A stretch of DNA of 64,000 nt from Chondrus crispus (Eukaryota; Rhodophyta; Florideophyceae; Gigartinales; Gigartinaceae), in contig NW_005179310.1 of assembly GCF_000350225.1 (NCBI RefSeq), positions 1 to 64,000 on the forward strand, given 5' to 3'. Made by a program: the position numbers and the translations under genes. This document shows, piece after piece, positions 31,691 through 42,948 of the stretch. Positions within the stretch are counted from its first letter, which is position 1; each line of letters opens with the position of its first letter. The notes under the pieces are model-generated. The model ran no database searches. It was given only the letters and a program-made list of their open reading frames with translations, and was not told the origin of the DNA.

Positions 31691-34600
31691 GTCCGTGCCG
31701 GTGCGTCTCCGGAGGCGTTGGGCGTAACGAGACACCAACTCCTCCGGGACGTGAGTCTACGCAGTCCAGGTGGGCTTGTCGTAATCCACCCACTTGATGA
31801 GGAACTCGATAGTTCCGTCTTGCATATCTCGGTGCTTCAGCAGTCGCTCGACAGCGTACTGTGTTCCCTCTCTGACCTTGTCGGCAAGGTCAGCTGGGGT
31901 TGTTGTGCTCCCCCGTGGCGCGTCCGTCGGCGGTGGCGTGTATACGCAGCGGTCTGCGGAGACCCGAACAGTGACCCCCTCACGATCGATCGTGATGGTT
32001 CGGCGGTCGTTCGCGAGGACGCGGTAGGGTCCGACCGCAGGGGACGCGAGCTTGTTCGAAGTCTTCCCCCCGTCGGTGGGGTTGAGATATACGTACTCTC
32101 CCGGACGGAGTCGCGAGTTGATCCGCCGTATGCGCGTATCGAAGTCGCGCTTGTAGCGAGCCTGCGTCCGACGCAGGCTCCCGTATGCCTTCTGGATTGT
32201 CGAATCCAAGGTCTTGAGGAACTCGGTGCGTTGGTCCCCTCTGTCGGCAGGGGGCGTCACGGTCCGGTCGTTGAAGCGAGAACTCCGGCGGTGGTCTGCT
32301 GAGCACGAGCTCGAACGGCGTCGTGCTGGTGGTGCGATGTACGTGGGAGTTATAGGCGTACGTAAGCGGCCCCACGTACACGTCCGAGTCATCTTGATGC
32401 TCGCCTACGCAGTTGCGTAGCATCGCAGCGATCGTTCGGTTGTATCGCTCAACTTGCCCGTTCGTCTGGGGATGGTATGCCCATGTGTACATATTAGTTA
32501 TGCCCAGAACACAGCACGTGCTGTGGAAGAACTTGGCATTGAACTGCGGTCCGGTATCCGACAGCAACGTGCGCGGGACGCCGTATTTAAACACCCACGA
32601 CTCGCAGAACGCAACTGCGACGGTGTATGCGGTTATCGTGCGGAGCGCCAAGACTTGCGTCAGCTTACTGAAGCGGTCCGTAATCACGAGCAGGAACCGT
32701 TTTCCTGTCTTCGTCTTGGGGAGCGGCCCCAAGATGTCGATCGTGAGGTTCTCGAGGGGCCTCGTAGCTGGAAACATTCTCAATCGGTTGAGATGTTTCC
32801 TCAGCTTCACCCGGTTCATCGCGCAGGTTTGACACCCTGGCACCGTGGCTGCGACGTCTGCAGCCAGGTGGGGCCAGTAGTACTCGCGTCCAAGTTCGTA
32901 GTACATACGGTTCTGGCCCGGGTGCCCCGCGATGGCCGGGTTGTGGCACAGGCGAAGGAGCCTGGTGCGGAGCGTCCGAGGTACCACCACCTGAACGATA
33001 TCAGGGTCGAAGGGGTGTCTCCGTTTGAGCACCCCTTGGTGGTCCTCAAAGAACGCGGAGTCCCGGGACTCTGACTGTCGTGCCAAAACGGTTTGGCAGA
33101 AGTCATCCACGCGTTGCTCCTCGGCAATCTCCTCTATCGTAAGAGGGGCCGGAAGGTCGTCCTGCGGTGGGGCGACCGGGGAGTCGAGCGCGCCAGCCTG
33201 GGGGTCTTCGGCGCGCTGGATATCGGCGGCGTCGAACTCGTCGTTCTCCTCCCAGAACGAATTGGGTCCTTGGAGAGCGGCGGATTTGTCGTCGCCCCTC
33301 TGCTTGTCGCGCGCTCGGGCGCGCGACCTTCTTCGTGAGCTGGCTTGTTTCCGTGTCGTCGCGAAGATGTGCTCGACCTCGTGGTCGCAGCTCGCGATGC
33401 AAACGTGGCCCGCGAGCTCGTTCGATACGTCTGGAACGGTCGTGCCCGCGTCGAAGGTGGGAATGTCGTCATCCACCTCGACGCTGGAGCGAGGGTCGTG
33501 GGCGACTCTCGGCGACACGAGGCGTGACAGGGCGTCCGGTACCTGGTGCACGCGCCTGGGGCGGTACTGAATGGTGAAGTCGTATTCAGCCAGACGTAGC
33601 CGCCACAGAGTGAGTCTTCCGGAACTCTCGGTGAGGGACATGAGCCACCTCAAGGTGTCGTGATCCGTTCGGACTGTGAACTTCGTGCCCTCAACGTACG
33701 GCCGTAGTGTGCGGACGGCCCACGCCACGGCGAAGCACTCACGCTCCGTAGCGCTGTAGTTCCGTTCGCTATTGCTTAGCGAGTGCGACCAGTAACCAAC
33801 GGGGTGCCAATCGTTTGGCTCGTCGTGCTCCTGTAGGAGGGTGCACCCGAGTTGATATGCACTGGCGTCCGTGTCCAACATGTACGGTCGGCCGTACCGT
33901 GGTAGCGTGAGGATCGGCGGGGAGATCATCGCCGCCTTCAGGCTTTCCAAAGCCTGAAGCTGAACTTCCATTGGGTTATTGAAATCGTGATCCGAGTCCT
34001 TGCTCGTTATATCGGTTAACGGACGGGCAATCTTCGAGAAGCCCTTGACGAAACGACGATACACGTTACAGGCCCCGAGGAACGAGCGCACTTGCGTCAG
34101 CGTCCTAGGGAACGTGAACGTTCGGAAGGCGTCGGAGGCCGCATCCGAAACGCTCAGCCTACCTGGGGATATCACGTGCCCCAAGTAATGTACCTTGGAA
34201 CGGAAGAAGCTGCACTTTTTGAGCTTGAGGGAGATGCCGGCACTCCGCAACAAGCTCAAGACGGTATCGAGATGCCTTGCGTGTTCCGCTTCCGTACACG
34301 AGAACACGATAACGTCATCGAGATAGACGAGGCATATTTGCCAGCGGACTCCGGAGAGTATGATATCGAGGGCACTTTGGAAGGTGGCCGGTGCCCCTTT
34401 TAATCCAAACGGCATGCGCAAATGGCGGTACGTACCCATATGTGTCGTGAAGGTAGTCTTATCCCGGTCCTCCGGAGCGAACGGGATCTGCCAATAACCA
34501 GAATTGCAGTCCAACGTCGTAAAGACGGCTGCATCTCCTAACGAGTCGATGCAGTCGTCCATACGCGGCAGCGGATACGAATCCGCTGCAGTCTTCGCGT

Positions 34601-34916
34601 TGAGGCGCCGGTAGTCCACGCAGAACCGAAGAGAGCCATCTTTCTTCGGTAGGAGCACCACCGGGGACGCCCACTCGGTGCTCGCGGGTTCGATAACCCC
34701 TGCGTTCAACATCTTTTCGACCTCCTTCGCGACCATTTCGCGCATGGCCGGGCCCTTCCGATAGGGCATAGAACGAATCGGCTTCGTTCCCGGTTCGAGG
34801 GGAATGCGGTGCTCCGTGGCTTGGATCGTTCCGAGCGCACCGCTCCACAGACTCGAGTGTTTACGGAGCATCTCGAGCACGTGGCCACGGAGCTTGTCAT
34901 CGTCGATGTATGACAA
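31660..34916 (-). pseudogene. pol: Element A pol: RT, RNase H, integrase, chromodomain
   Basis: The 978-codon frame (34916-31980) copies RNA to DNA and integrates it. RT: KKDGSLRFCVDYRRLN at about residue 90 and catalytic YLDD at 198-201. RNase H: MLDTDASAYQLG from 346, TERECFAVAWAV and RTDHDTLRWL. Integrase: zinc-binding H..H and CQTCAMNR, catalytic Asp in TIDILGPLP, SDTGPQF and the Glu in TNGQVERYNRT. A frameshift near 32340 moves to 32392-31757, with the GPY module (VGPYRVL) and a chromodomain (YAVERLLKHRDM, EFLIKWVDYDKPTW). TAG at 31757 ends it early; in element B the same frame runs on (THVPEELVSRYAQRLRRR). The chromodomain of this lineage targets insertion to methylated-histone chromatin. 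Confidence 0.9.
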
Positions 34917-35850
34917 GTCAATCTCTTTTTCCCAATCCGTCGGTGGATTTCCGGGATCCTTCTGCTGGGGGGTACAGTACCCTCCGCCGTCGGTTGGGGT
35001 ATAGGTGACCGCTCGCCCGGGTCAACCCCTTCACTCCCAGCGGTGGCCTTCTCGTTGGAGCTGGATCGGCCAGCTCCTACCTCTTCGACTTGATCGGTCA
35101 AGTCGGTCAGGTGCATCGCGTGCGCGACCCCCTCAGCGACTCGACGTTCGGGCGTGACGATCGCGAGGGGGTTGCACTTCGCGTATGCCACGACGGTGTG
35201 CTTCGGAAACCGCCTCTCACGTCGCGAGAAGTTCGCGACGATGACTTCGAATGTCTGGTTCGGCAGGACTTCCGCGACGCCATTCGTCAGCCTCACTCCA
35301 TGTCGGTGTTGGAGTGAGGGCTTGGGTTCCAGGAACAAGAGACCCCTCTCCGCGGTTGTCACACGCACACAGGCTTGCGACATCGCAGGGATGGTAACCC
35401 AGCGGGCGATTCGGATCGCCTGCGGGGCCTCCTCGCGTACCTCCGGACGACTCGTTTGGCGACCGTGTCGCCTGGTGGGGGAAGTCGGTTCCCCCTTCCC
35501 ATTGACGATGGCTACCGAGCCACCGTGACGAAGTTCGAGCTTCTGTCCGTCGATGTCGATGCTGCGTACATGCGCATCAATGAACGCGGTCCCAAGTAGA
35601 ACGGGAACAGCGAGTTGTTCGGCCACTACGAAAGGTATGCGGAACGTCGTGTTCCACAGCCGGACCGCGAAGCGGACGACCGCCGTAAGTCGAAGCGGGT
35701 TACTGTTCGCGCCAGCCAGGCGTGGTAATGGGGCGTCCCGTATTACGTAGCGGGCCCAGTCGGGAGGGAGGTCGGCCTTCCTCACAAAGTTGTAGCCCGA
35801 GCACGTGTCGACGGCGATCGTGTGGGCTTAAATGCGTTGCCTCCGGTGGC
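34900..35850 (-). pseudogene. Element A retropepsin-like protease region
   Basis: Minus strand: VDTCSGYNFVRKADLPPDW at about 35810, then NTTFRIPFVVAEQLAVPVLL with GTAFIDAHVRSIDI, the latter matching the ILGxxF(L) motif of Ty3/gypsy proteases. The active-site triplet is DTC rather than the usual D-T/S-G, and element B has the same DTCSG, so this is a lineage feature and not a single mutation. The frame (35785-34706) then overlaps the RT frame by about 200 bases in another phase. The stretch between protease and RT is a linker with KPSLQHRHGVRLTNG. Confidence 0.7.
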
Positions 35851-36619
35851 CACGAAGCCCAAGACGTTATATATTTTCGACGTCATGAGGCATACGAGGC
35901 CATCGACCACCTTGGGCGCGACCTTATCTGTGAGGTCGTTCCATCGGGGCCTTCGACTTCGGCGTTGGCCCCTCTTGCGTTTCCTTCGGCTCGAGCCGGG
36001 GGAGGTTCGCGTCTCAGTGACGCCCGTCCAGGTGCTGGAGTCCGTACGAGGCGGACATTTCGTCGGCGACCCTTGCGCTCACGGGGGTCAGGAGGTTGAC
36101 CGACTCGTGTATGTCGACGTGAACTGCGTCTCGCTCGTTGCGCTTCACTGGGACGTCGGGTGTCCCGGTGATGCCTTCTTCCAACATCGGGTCTACGTGG
36201 GTCTCGGTGTTGGGTTTCTCCGGCAATGTCGACATTGCTGGAGTCCCCGTGCTCGACTCCGATAGCGGGGAATGTATTATCGGGCAATACCCCCCGCGTC
36301 CTTGGCCAGCACGCGGGGACCGGTCTAGTTCATAGGGAAAGACGGCTCACCCGACTGCGTGTACGTAACCGTCTTTACCCTTTTTTCGAACTACCGGTGC
36401 TATCGGAGCTACCCCCTGGCTATCGTCGGCCAGGTTTTCTCGGGGTGGCCGGCCGCGTGGGTCGGGACTATTCCTCCCCTACGGCCCGGCAGCCGTGGCG
36501 AAGTACTCGGGTACTTCCGGGCCTTGACCTGCGGCGTCCGGTCGTCGCAGGATATGGGGGACAACGCGAGTCGGCTCTCCTTCGTGACCCTCTGTGGGTA
36601 GGGGGTACGGATCCTCTAC

Positions 36620-38943
36620 TCAGTCTTGCAGGTACATTGTCGCATTTTGTACCTGTTGAGGTAACTGAAAACGGTCTCGGTCCCCTCTTTCTCCTTGTCG
36701 GGGGTACCTTGTGTCCGCCTGCTGGTAGGCGGGTCGATCCCGACGATCGACTTCGTTACGATGGTACGCGCCCCCACGGGGGGCTAAGCAAGCGCCCCCA
36801 CCCGAACGATTCGGGAAACCTTGACGCCGAGGACGACCCTCACCGACCACTTGCCGGAGGAGATTGAGCGCCCCGGGGCGCGTCTCCATCTGGTAGCGGT
36901 AGTTCCTGTATGCCGTGAACATTCGTTGTTCCGGCGACAGGAACGGGCACGCGTACATGGCATGCCCGTACGTACGGCATAGCCAGCACACGTACGCGCT
37001 GCCGTCCGTTGCGGCGAAGGTTGCCGCGTGTCGCGCCTTCTCATCGGTAAGGAGGGGCACGCGACGGGCTTCACCTCCGGTATCTCGGTTGGAGATGTCG
37101 AGCTCAGCGACCCGGGGGTCCGTACCCCTGGGTGCTCTTGGAGTGGCCGTGAATGCGGTCGCGTAGCGCGACGTCGTTCCGGTCGACATTGGTGAAGGGG
37201 GTCGACCCCCTACTGGCCCTGCTCCGTGCGTAATGAGGACAGGGTCGGCCTGCCACTCATCTTCCGCGGCATGGAGGGTAGCGGCGGGCGAATTTGTTGC
37301 GGCGGACTTCGTAGTCCTGCCAACCCTCCCTGCCGGTTTCGAATCCGGCGGAGGTAAACTGCGTCGAGCGCAGTAAGCGGTACCTTCCGCCGTTGCGAAA
37401 CTGCGGATGGTCGGAAGATCGGTCTTCTGGCGGCTCGGCAGCCGCTGGACTGTCTCGGAAACTGCAGCACGGGTCGCAGGAGCGAGTCCCCGCACGAAGT
37501 AGTGCGCGAGGGACTGTTCGGAGAACACTGCCTTGCACCGGAACGCGGCAGTTTCGAGCCGGTCTGCGAACCTGCTCTCCGTTTCATGAGATTGCTGTCG
37601 CGTCGTCGCGACAGCGTCGTACGCTTCACCTAACACGTCGTCGGTTAGGTAGCGTTTCAGGAACTGGTTCACGAGCCCCGGCCAACTCACGTCGTCGTGT
37701 AGTTGGCCGGCGCGGAGGCCACGCATCGTATAACTCGTATACAGGTGCTCTGCGTCGCGCTCTAAGAAGTGCGCCAGGACTCTCACCGCAACACCTTCGG
37801 TCATGTGTTGCGAGTTGAAGGTTATCCGAATATCCTTCAAGAACGGCAGCAGCTCGATCGGGTCCGTACCGTCGAAGCTACGCATCGCGGGACGGATACC
37901 ACGACAGCGTTGGACGTACTTCGCGATCTGTCCCGCGTCACCCGAGGTGACCAGCCTCGAGGTGTTGTCCAAGCGGTACATATGATAGTCAGCGACGGCG
38001 TTGAACTCTTGGATCATGGTATGCACCGGCTCGAGCCCGGGTTCAGCGGGACCCAGCGCGCTAAAGGCAGTGACGGGCAGCGTAAGGACGTCTATCGGAC
38101 CTGGATGCGCGGTGTAACCCGCCGGCGGGTAGCCGCCCCAGCGAGGATCGACGGAGAACATAGGTTCTCCGGATCCGCGAGCGGCTCCTCCATGGTCCTG
38201 TACGTCGGCGTACGATACGCTTTCCATCTGCCGCCTACTTCCGGGGATAGGCGGCAATGCTTGGGTCTCGGACGCGAGATTCGCGCCCATCGGAATACGG
38301 TTTCCTTCCGCAGTCCGACTAGTGTCGGCGCCAGTCGGACGCCAACCTTCCAGAGCGACGACGCTCGGAGGTGCCGCACCACCGGGCCCTCTCGAGGGGG
38401 CACTGGGCAGCCTTGCAGCCCTGGTCCGTTCCATGTCACGAGCACGCTGTCGCGTAGCGTTGAGCTCGGCGGAGAGGTGCGCGAACGCACCCAACTGTTC
38501 TGCTGACGGGGACGGTCGATCGTCGGGACGTCTCGTCGAGGTCGGCCTCGTGGGGCGACCTTGCCCGTGCAGTACGGGCTGTGCGAGGCGTGAGTCTTTG
38601 ACGAGCACCAGTCGCCAGTGTAACTCGTCGACTAGTGCTCGGAGATTCTCCAAGGACTGGCTGACTCGATCGAACCTCCCTTCACGTAGGGAGCGGAGCT
38701 CGTCCATACATCGCGAGTAGACGGCGTCCGTCACGTCTATACGGAGTGAAGTACGGACTTCCCCGATGTAGTTAGCTATGCGATCGAACATCGCAGCCGC
38801 TTGTCCTTCGGTGGACCCCGGCGACGGTTCGCGGTCTCGGAGACCAGCGTAGCCGTCGCGGAACGGCGGTGATGGTGCGTGCATAGCGGCCGCCCTCGGA
38901 TCCGCCCGTTCGGACCGGATCGAGGTAGCGTATTATTGACTCA
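36620..38943 (-). pseudogene. gag: Element A gag (capsid/nucleocapsid)
   Basis: Gag builds the particle that packages the element RNA. The homologue of the B start lies at 38943 (MSQ) but is followed at codon 4 by TAA; an open frame of 754 codons restarts at 38884. It contains Ser/Pro-rich N-terminal sequence, a helical segment (RIANYIGEVRTSLRID), the Ty3-type capsid region (LAHFLERDAEHLY, VNQFLKRYLTDDVLGEAYD, SRFADRLETAAFRC, YFVRGLAPATR) and one CCHC zinc knuckle, CWLCRTYGHAMYAC (CX2CX4HX4C). It stops at TGA 36620-36622, where B has TGG and continues for about 85 codons. Confidence 0.88.
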
Positions 38944-39000
38944 TCTCAACGCGTACGGACTCCGAGGAAAAAGAAAGTCATCTCGGAAAGATCTCGGGGT

Positions 39001-39020
39001 CTTCTAGGTCGGGAGACCAC
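39001..39020 (-). other. Putative primer-binding site of element A
   Basis: Directly inside the 5' LTR, after one G, both elements read TGGTCTCCCGACCTAGAAGA. The TGG start fits complementarity to a tRNA CCA end. I could not match the rest to a tRNA acceptor/T-arm with the usual invariant A58, so the primer tRNA is not identified and a half-tRNA or self-priming mode is possible (GGTCT/AGACC can pair within it). Confidence 0.5.
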
Positions 39021-39721
39021 TGTAGCATAAACACCTCCAGACGAGTGGAGGTGTATGCGCAGTTCGACATGTAGACCCCGGATCGGAGAAGGGGTGAAGC
39101 GGGCCAACCAGCAATGGAACCGGGCTCGGGCCTGGGTAGCGGTGGTAGAGCGGGAGCGAGCAGGGATGCGCGCACACACGAGCGGATCGACGCCTCGACG
39201 CCCCGGAGCAGCACTGGGTGACGTACCAGTGCTGACGGGCGGAGGCGGTTCCGTGCTCGCTCGCGTGCTGCCCGTCCACTTCGGCTCGGCTCCGACTAAA
39301 CGCGCGCGAAGAGCGAAGGCCACGCTTAGAATAAGCTGGGTGGACTGACCATGGCGGTCGGTTGAGGACAAGCCCGTGCTTGTCCCTCCCCGCCGCCGTC
39401 GGTCCGCACCATATTTAATATACAAAACAATCTATCATAACACTACAGTACCGAGGTACTGTAGTGGACTACTGTTGTGCAGGTCGGCCTGCACTGTAAT
39501 ACTGTCAGCTATGTCGAGGCTGACAGTACACGTATTACCCGTGGTGCGTGCGCGCTTCGTTCGCGCGTGGTACACGTGTGCACGTGTATGCACGTGTCTC
39601 TTGTCCCCGTGGTGTACACGTGGACACGCGCGGTTTTACTGTAGAGCGTCGGGCCCTACAGTAAGGGATCCTGTTGTTGATCTAATCTAACTAAAAAGGC
39701 CCCAGGGCGGGTTATACTACA
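39021..39721 (-). repeat. 5' LTR of element A
   Basis: 701 bp, ends TGTAGCATAAACA and GTTATACTACA on the plus strand. Differs from the 3' LTR at about ten positions in the first 120 bases and only sparsely after that, plus a few bases of indel around the GTACACGTG repeats. Confidence 0.93.
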
Positions 39722-39726
39722 CCACC

Positions 39727-40101
39727 TTCTTGGAGACAATGAGCCATTCCACACTCGCTACTTCCTCGCGACTTGATACACCAGCCTTTGCATGTGCGAC
39801 ACGAATCGTATCCTGTTACACTGATTCCCCTTCACTTATACCGACCTTTGGCACAGCCCGAGGGTCGCCGACGCGCCGAGCCACCATCAACACCTCCAAT
39901 GTCCTCATGATTTGTATTCCATCTGCGAATCGAATCGGAGCTGCGCCGACTGCTATCTTATCTACAACCTTCTTGTTGCCGTTGATGTCAACTTGGAACT
40001 TCGGCTTGCTTCTCTTAACCGTTCCCGAGTCGTCGTCTGTTGCACTGTCTGATATTTGCCATTGGACGCATTTTTTGGACCTGGTCCTAGTAAGCTGTTA
40101 G
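39727..40101 (-). pseudogene. 5' part of the host frame interrupted by element A
   Basis: Minus strand from about 40101: RTRSKKCVQWQISDSATDDD, VKRSKPKFQVDINGNKKVV, MRTLEVLMVARRVGDPRAVP, a TAA, then VAHAKAGVSSREEVASVEW, LIVSKKV at the element boundary. It joins in frame to 27460-27262. A near-identical piece (REKAGVSSCEEVASLGW) occurs at 48255-48350, so this is a repeated or gene-family sequence. Because it follows directly after the PPK1-like stop on the same strand, it could be a C-terminal extension of that gene reached by a frameshift; alternatively it is a separate gene. Confidence 0.55.
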
Positions 40102-40780
40102 TTTGGTGTTAGTTTGGTTCTTTATATTTGTTAGTGCCTGATGAGGCGATGACCTCAATGGGGATGTGTAAGTCACCCTGAACGACTGTACTTCATCTTC
40201 TTGAATACTGAATTCTACCACGGGCTTTTTCTCTGTGACAAAGGAGCGGGATGGGGCGATTGAGACAGATATTGGAAGAGATGACGTCCTCGCGGGCATT
40301 CCTTTGTAGTATCGACCCTCCGGTACCATCCCCCATATCCATTGTTCATCGTTAATCAAGTTGAGCGCCTTTGCCAATCGCTTCCGGATCTTGCGATCAT
40401 CTATCGGTACAACGACCTCAACTCGAGCAGTCAAATTACGGGTCCGCCAATCTGCAGAGCCGATGTAGAATTTTCCTTCGGCCCCATCCTGAAAGTAGAA
40501 TATGCGCCTGTGCTGCAATACTTGTCCAATCCATGAGTAAACCAGAATGTTATCACTCAGACCCTTGATCCCTGGTCGAAAACGGCACGGTCCTCGGACA
40601 ATCAAATCGATTCTTACCCCAGCTGTTGATGATTCGTACAGCTTCCTTGGTAACTAGCCTCTCTGTCAAGGCGTTCACTTCACAAACAATTCTGGGAGGT
40701 CTTCCTGCCCTGGAATTCTCAGCATTATCCTTAATCAGCTCGATGAAGCGGCGCCCATCAAGGCGCAGGCGTTCTACTAG
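40087..40780 (-). pseudogene. ppk1: C-terminal fragment of polyphosphate kinase 1
   Basis: PPK1 polymerises ATP gamma-phosphate into polyphosphate. Minus strand: ELIKDNAENSRAGRPPRIV, then CEVNALTERLVTKEAVRI in one frame, then IDLIVRGPCRFRPGIKGLSD, HRRIFYFQDGAEGKFYIGSA, DWRTRNLTARVEVVVPIDD and RKIRKRLAKAL in another, exactly the order of the PPK1 C-terminal (PLD-like) domain with its HxxxxxF and conserved ADW segment. One extra base near 40612 shifts the frame. The N-terminal two thirds are not found upstream, where the sequence becomes unrelated and then a solo LTR. The last 65 codons are not typical of bacterial PPK1. PPK1 is common in bacteria and known in a few eukaryotes such as red algae and slime moulds. 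Confidence 0.85.
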
Positions 40781-41076
40781 TACGACACGTGCGCGACGTC
40801 TGCGCTCTGCAAGTACTACTGGCAGAGCACAGACGTCGCGCAGGTCACCCTGGGCGTCGCGGCGACATCGGATGAGGCTTTTGCGCGGCGCTGGGGAAAG
40901 GAAGGGGCAGTAAAGGCGGGAGAAGAAAGAGAAGAACGACAGGGCGAGGTGCAAGAGAGGAGGGGGAGCGGACAGTCTGGGATCCAGTGTGAAATTTATT
41001 TGCACATGTGTAAATTTGCCCGTCCAGGTGGGACTTGCTCAGGAGGCGAAAGGAGTCAGCATGCTCACATTCGACG

Positions 41077-41696
41077 TGTAGCGTAAACACCCCTAAACGG
41101 ATAGGGGTGTATGCTTAGTCCTGTAAGACCCGTACGTACCAGAAGACGGGGGAAGTCGGACCAGCTAACGAAACCGGAGCACAGGCCCGGGTAGCGTGGT
41201 AGAGCGGGATCGGGGGGAGGACGCGCACAAGCGCGCGCAGATCTACGCCTCGACGCCCCGGAGCAGTGCTAGGTTACGTTCCGGTGATGACGGGCGAAGG
41301 TGGATCTAGGCTCGCTCGCGTGCTCGCGCGTCCTCTACCCGCGCTCGGTCTCGTATTAAGGTAGCTAACGAAAGCTTCCTTAGGATAAGCTGGAAGTCAG
41401 ACCTAGGCGGTAGGTCGTGGACAACGCCGTGCGTGTCCCCCTTCGCCGCCGCCCGTCCGTTCCGTCATTTAATGTACAATTAGTGTATCGTAACTTAGTA
41501 CAGTACGTGCTGTACTATGCGGCACTACTGTAGTCGGCCCTGTCAGCCGACAGGGCTGACTGTACACGTGTCGTACACGTATAGTACACGTGGGGGCGCG
41601 TGTCCCCGTACACGTGTGGTATTGGCTGTCTGTACGGTTCGTGCCTTACAGAGCCGGATCCAATTCGTAATCTAATTCTTTTGTAGTTATACTACA
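41077..41696 (-). mobile_element. Solo LTR of the gypsy family, TSD CGACG
   Basis: 620 bp, starts TGTAGCGTAAACACCCC and ends AGTTATACTACA on the plus strand (minus orientation). CGACG at 41072-41076 and 41697-41701 is a perfect 5-bp target duplication. Shares 'ggtagagcgggatcgggg', 'gacgccccggagcag' and GTACACGTG blocks with the other LTRs but is clearly diverged, so it is another subfamily or an older insertion. Confidence 0.92.
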
Positions 41697-41701
41697 CGAC
41701 G

Positions 41702-42114
41702 CTGCCCGATGCACTTGAATACTGCTAGCGCTCGTCATATTCCTTCTCCGCCTCTTCGCCGAAATTATATAGGAGTAAACTGCCCCCGGCACGCGACTAT
41801 CAAAAAAATGAGCCAGCTCGACGGATGCGACTTGCGCAGATCAAACTGTTTCTATGTAGGCGCAGTCGTTTGAGTACACGTGTGTACGTGGAAATGTATA
41901 CATGTACATGCGCTCGCGGATGATGAACATGACCCATGCACGCGCGGGTGATGAACTTAATGATCCAGTTCACCGAGCACGAACAGCGCTTCCGTAGCTT
42001 CCTCACAAACTTGCACACATTTTCCCAGAACCGTTTCGTTCCACTACATACCTTCTCATCTTCCGGAAACCGAATTCTTATCTTGAGGTATGTCGCAAGC
42101 TCGACTACGGCGTT
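41702..42114. other. No supported gene
   Basis: Short frames only; contains two related 'cacgtgtgtacgtgg/catgtacatgcgctcg' GT-rich stretches. No coding motif. Confidence 0.4.
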
Positions 42115-42948
42115 TTATACGGTGATCCTCATTTTGTTTGCTGACGCGGGACTTCCAATACTCAGTAATGCCCGTTCATTGTTCATAGAATCTCTGATGT
42201 GTCCATTGCAGACATCCGGAATGGCTCCCTGGAGCACCACAGCTATAACATCAGAGTCGCCAAATCTGATATCTCCGACGACGCGGGCATCCTCTGCTTC
42301 CCGCCACCTGCTTTCCTCTACACTGCTTCCATCTATTCCTTTATCTTTATCTTCATCTTCATCATCACCATCATCTTCATCGTTCTCTTTAGGCCATGAG
42401 TACACTTCGTCCTCTTCATTGCCATCATCGTCTTTCCCACTGACATCTCCCTGACTGCACTCTTTTCTTGGCCTTGGTTTTTCCTTTTCACCGCCTTCTT
42501 CACAGTGATCGGCATCGTCGCCTGCATTCATGCCCCCTTCCCCAAACTCAATTGACGAGCCAGACACTGGCGTGTCTGATACAAGTGGGTTCTCATCATC
42601 AATATCGTCAATGCTGTGGTCACCACACCATAACAAACCACTGTTGACCTCATCGACGGCCGCACTGACGGCCGCTTCGTCGCACTCAGATGGCTGTACC
42701 TGCATCATCAGAATCTCAGAACGCTTCTCTAGTGAGCCAGAAACATGCGAATTGGTGGCTTCTGGAGTGTTTTCTTGCCCACATGTAGTTCGAGATCTTG
42801 CGCGAGTCATCGCTCCTCGCCTTTGGCAATCCTGCATACTGACCTGTGCGTCTTCGGTCTGCTTCTTGAGCGCGCGATTCCTTGACCGGGTCACTCTTCT
42901 GTTGTAACCCTGGCTTACTGTAGTCTCGCTCAAATCTTGCAAAAACAC
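42115..42948 (-). CDS. Acidic hypothetical protein, 277 aa
   Basis: Uninterrupted frame with a basic N-terminal part (RRVTRSRNRALKKQ), a Cys/Thr-rich middle and a very acidic stretch (DEDDGDDEDEDKDKG around residues 190-215). Such acidic tracts occur in nuclear chaperones, nucleolar proteins and transposon-encoded proteins; I cannot choose among them. No enzyme motif is seen. It lies just outside the right arm of the inverted duplication and runs toward the solo LTR. Low-complexity acid repeats alone can produce open frames, so coding status is moderate. Confidence 0.4.
   Translation of the reverse strand: MFLQDLSETTVSQGYNRRVTRSRNRALKKQTEDAQVSMQDCQRRGAMTRARSRTTCGQENTPEATNSHVSGSLEKRSEILMMQVQPSECDEAAVSAAVDEVNSGLLWCGDHSIDDIDDENPLVSDTPVSGSSIEFGEGGMNAGDDADHCEEGGEKEKPRPRKECSQGDVSGKDDDGNEEDEVYSWPKENDEDDGDDEDEDKDKGIDGSSVEESRWREAEDARVVGDIRFGDSDVIAVVLQGAIPDVCNGHIRDSMNNERALLSIGSPASANKMRITV

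Larger units (their letters stand above)
27461..39721 (-). mobile_element. Full-length Ty3/gypsy chromovirus, element A
   Basis: A 12,261-bp element on the minus strand. LTRs lie at 39021-39721 (5') and 27461-28148 (3'), with TGTAG..CTACA ends and a perfect 5-bp target duplication CCACC (27456-27460 and 39722-39726). Order inside: gag, protease, reverse transcriptase, RNase H, integrase, chromodomain, then a 3.4-kb non-pol segment before the 3' LTR. Domain order RT-RH-IN defines Ty3/gypsy; the chromodomain after the GPY/F module defines chromoviruses. It is near complete but dead: gag codon 4 is TAA, gag has a TGA near its end, and pol has a frameshift and TAG. The LTRs show about ten differences in their first 120 bases, so insertion is not recent. 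Confidence 0.93.

Noticed and set aside
31757..32392. Separate 211-aa gene next to pol
   Set aside because: Alignment with element B shows it is the integrase C-terminus and chromodomain of pol after a frameshift.
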